Shown piece after piece: positions 63,146 to 64,000 of a stretch of 64,000 bases of DNA. Positions within the stretch are counted from its first letter, which is position 1; every line of letters begins with the position of its first letter. Origin of the DNA: Streptomyces typhae (lineage in GTDB: Bacteria; Actinomycetota; Actinomycetes; Streptomycetales; Streptomycetaceae); the NCBI RefSeq assembly GCF_009755605.1, contig NZ_WPNZ01000003.1, positions 1 through 64,000 on the forward strand. Reading direction: 5' to 3'. Below the pieces are notes generated by a model. It was given only the letters and a program-made list of their open reading frames with translations. It ran no database searches and had not been told where the DNA came from. The position numbers and the translations under genes are program-made.

Positions 63146-63502
63146 CCCTTCCAGGTCCGCCTGGCCCGCCCCGGTTCGCCCGGGGCCGTCCGAGTCCACC
63201 CGGTCCGTCTGGGTGCCGGGTCCCTTCCTGACCCGCCGCTCCGCGCCGGATGCCTCCCACCCACCCGCCCGTTGCCCCGCACATACCGGTGCGGGGGGGC
63301 GGGTGGGGTCGCCGTTCCCCGGCAGCAGCCCCCCGCTGTGGGCAACTGGCCCGCCAGGGGCGGAACGGGTGGGCACAGCCCGTGTACCGGGGGCCGGTTC
63401 AGCCGGGGAGAGGGGCCACCCCCGGCAGCGGTCCCCCCGCTGTGGGCAACTGGTCCGCCAGGGGCGGAACGGGTGGGCACAGCCCATGTGCCGGGGGCCG
63501 GT
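63146..63502. repeat. Gap with a ~100-bp direct repeat ending in the LysR 3' end
   Basis: No gene is supported. Copy 1 (about 63318-63416) and copy 2 (about 63421-63521) are nearly identical, with a 103-bp offset. They include CTGTGGGCAACTGGCCCGCC, AGGGGCGGAACGGGTGGGCA and GGGGGCCGGTTCAGCCGGGG. The end of copy 2 supplies the stop codon and the last PPPG codons of the LysR gene. The first 170 bp (63146-63317) show only weak GTCC-rich reiteration. Confidence 0.8.
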
Positions 63503-64000
63503 TCAGCCGGGGGGAGGGGTCGCCTCGCGCAGGGCGCCCAGCACCCGGGCAAGAGCCGGAGCCCCCTCCGCCCCCCGGCGCACCGCAGCGACGACATGGC
63601 GCCGGGGCCGCCCGGCCCCGAGGTCCCGCATCACCACGCCCGGAGGGCGCATGGCCCCCGCCCCGGCGGCGAGCCGGGGCACTAGAGCCACCCCCATCCC
63701 CGCCTCCACCATCGCCAGAATGGCCCCCCACCCGGCCGCACTGTGGGCGGCTTCGGGCACGAACCCCGCCGCCTCGCACGCGGCCAGCGTGATCTCCGAC
63801 CAGGGCCCGGACCCCCCGAAGATCCACGCCTCCCCGGCCAGCTCGGCCAGGCTCACCCCGGGCGCGGAGGCCAGCGGATGCTCCGCGGGCAGGGCGACGT
63901 CCAGCGGGTCGGCGCACAGCGTCACCCGCGTGAACCGCCCGTCCCGCCCCCGCCCCGACGCCTCCCGCGGAGCCCCCGGAGCCCGCGGAGCCCGCGGAGC
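63503..64000 (-). CDS. LysR-family regulator, effector-binding domain (5' end beyond window)
   Basis: The frame is open to the window edge, so only the C-terminal 165 residues are seen. DPLDVALPAEHPLASAPGVS and LAELAGEAWIFGGSGPWSEI (read separately) plus MVEAGMGVALVPRLAA are typical of LTTR effector-binding domains. The missing part should contain the winged helix and linker. The part at the edge is an APR-rich segment (APRAPRAPGAPREA). It is convergent with pepN copy 2. Target genes lie outside the window. Confidence 0.85.
   Translation of the reverse strand, partial: APRAPRAPGAPREASGRGRDGRFTRVTLCADPLDVALPAEHPLASAPGVSLAELAGEAWIFGGSGPWSEITLAACEAAGFVPEAAHSAAGWGAILAMVEAGMGVALVPRLAAGAGAMRPPGVVMRDLGAGRPRRHVVAAVRRGAEGAPALARVLGALREATPPPG

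Noticed and set aside
60368..63487. 1039-codon minus-strand frame opposite pepN copy 2
   Set aside because: Shadow of pepN; His/Arg/Gly-rich translation, no motif.

Overview
This 64 kb window is high-GC DNA with strongly GC-biased third codon positions, many GTG starts and many 4-nt stop/start overlaps. It carries clpP1-clpP2, clpX, tig, valS, streptogrisin-type proteases and PQG-repeat membrane proteins. Together these point to a Streptomyces (or close streptomycete) chromosome core region. From memory, the gene order valS / clpX / clpP2 / clpP1 / tig ... rpiB, permeases, Fe-SOD, pepN, asd resembles the conserved S. coelicolor SCO2615-SCO2643 neighbourhood. That comparison was not computed.

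Layout. 0.4-1.7 kb: membrane glycosyltransferase. 1.9-4.5 kb (-): valS. 4.7-7.7 kb: three tandem paralogues of one secreted/membrane domain. 7.8-12.9 kb (-): proteostasis block clpX, clpP2, clpP1 (with a candidate ClgR box) and tig. 13.2-13.5 kb: tRNA-Pro(UGG) and tRNA-Gly(UCC). 13.8-16.0 kb: a 67-aa membrane protein and a membrane acyltransferase with a possible coupled leader ORF. 16.0-19.7 kb (-): ABC ATPase - FtsX permease - HD hydrolase, all joined by 4-nt overlaps. 20.2-24.4 kb: SpoIIE phosphatase, Eis-like acetyltransferase, Nei-type glycosylase, rpiB. 24.6-31.6 kb: three paralogous amino-acid permeases interrupted by an FAD oxidase and bioY. 31.8-33.3 kb: Fe-SOD and a DsbA-fold protein. 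33.5-37.4 kb: pepN copy 1 and a streptogrisin-like protease. 37.7-42.3 kb: nuclease-like protein, DUF1203 protein, LysR/MFS pair, small secreted protein. 42.4-45.1 kb: asd, ECF sigma factor and its coupled membrane partner. 45.3-50.3 kb: two large secreted peptidases (M28, S8). 50.5-55.3 kb: CGNR regulator, NUDIX, Tat-type phosphoesterase, S12 hydrolase. 55.3-60.3 kb (-): ABC importer (SBP, two permeases, ATPase) coupled to an FAD monooxygenase. 60.5-63.1 kb: pepN copy 2. 63.5 kb to the end (-): LysR regulator cut by the window edge.

How it works together. The window is mainly housekeeping: protein folding and turnover (ClpXP, trigger factor, two PepN, several exported proteases), amino-acid and peptide recycling (three permeases, asd, valS), oxidative defence (SOD, DsbA-like) and DNA repair (Nei). 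I saw no biosynthetic gene cluster, prophage, IS element or CRISPR array.

The least explained material is (i) the triplicated domain between valS and clpX, (ii) the HD hydrolase coupled to an ABC transporter, (iii) the ABC importer with its own flavin monooxygenase and a repeat-expanded ATPase, and (iv) a dense layer of small repeats. The repeats include a composite intergenic element with a GTCCTCAAACGCCGGACGGG core, 14-, 19- and 38-bp tandem arrays touching stop codons, a 20-G run, and a mini-repeat read in frame inside the second pepN. Domain boundaries and functions are recognised by eye; no database search was run.
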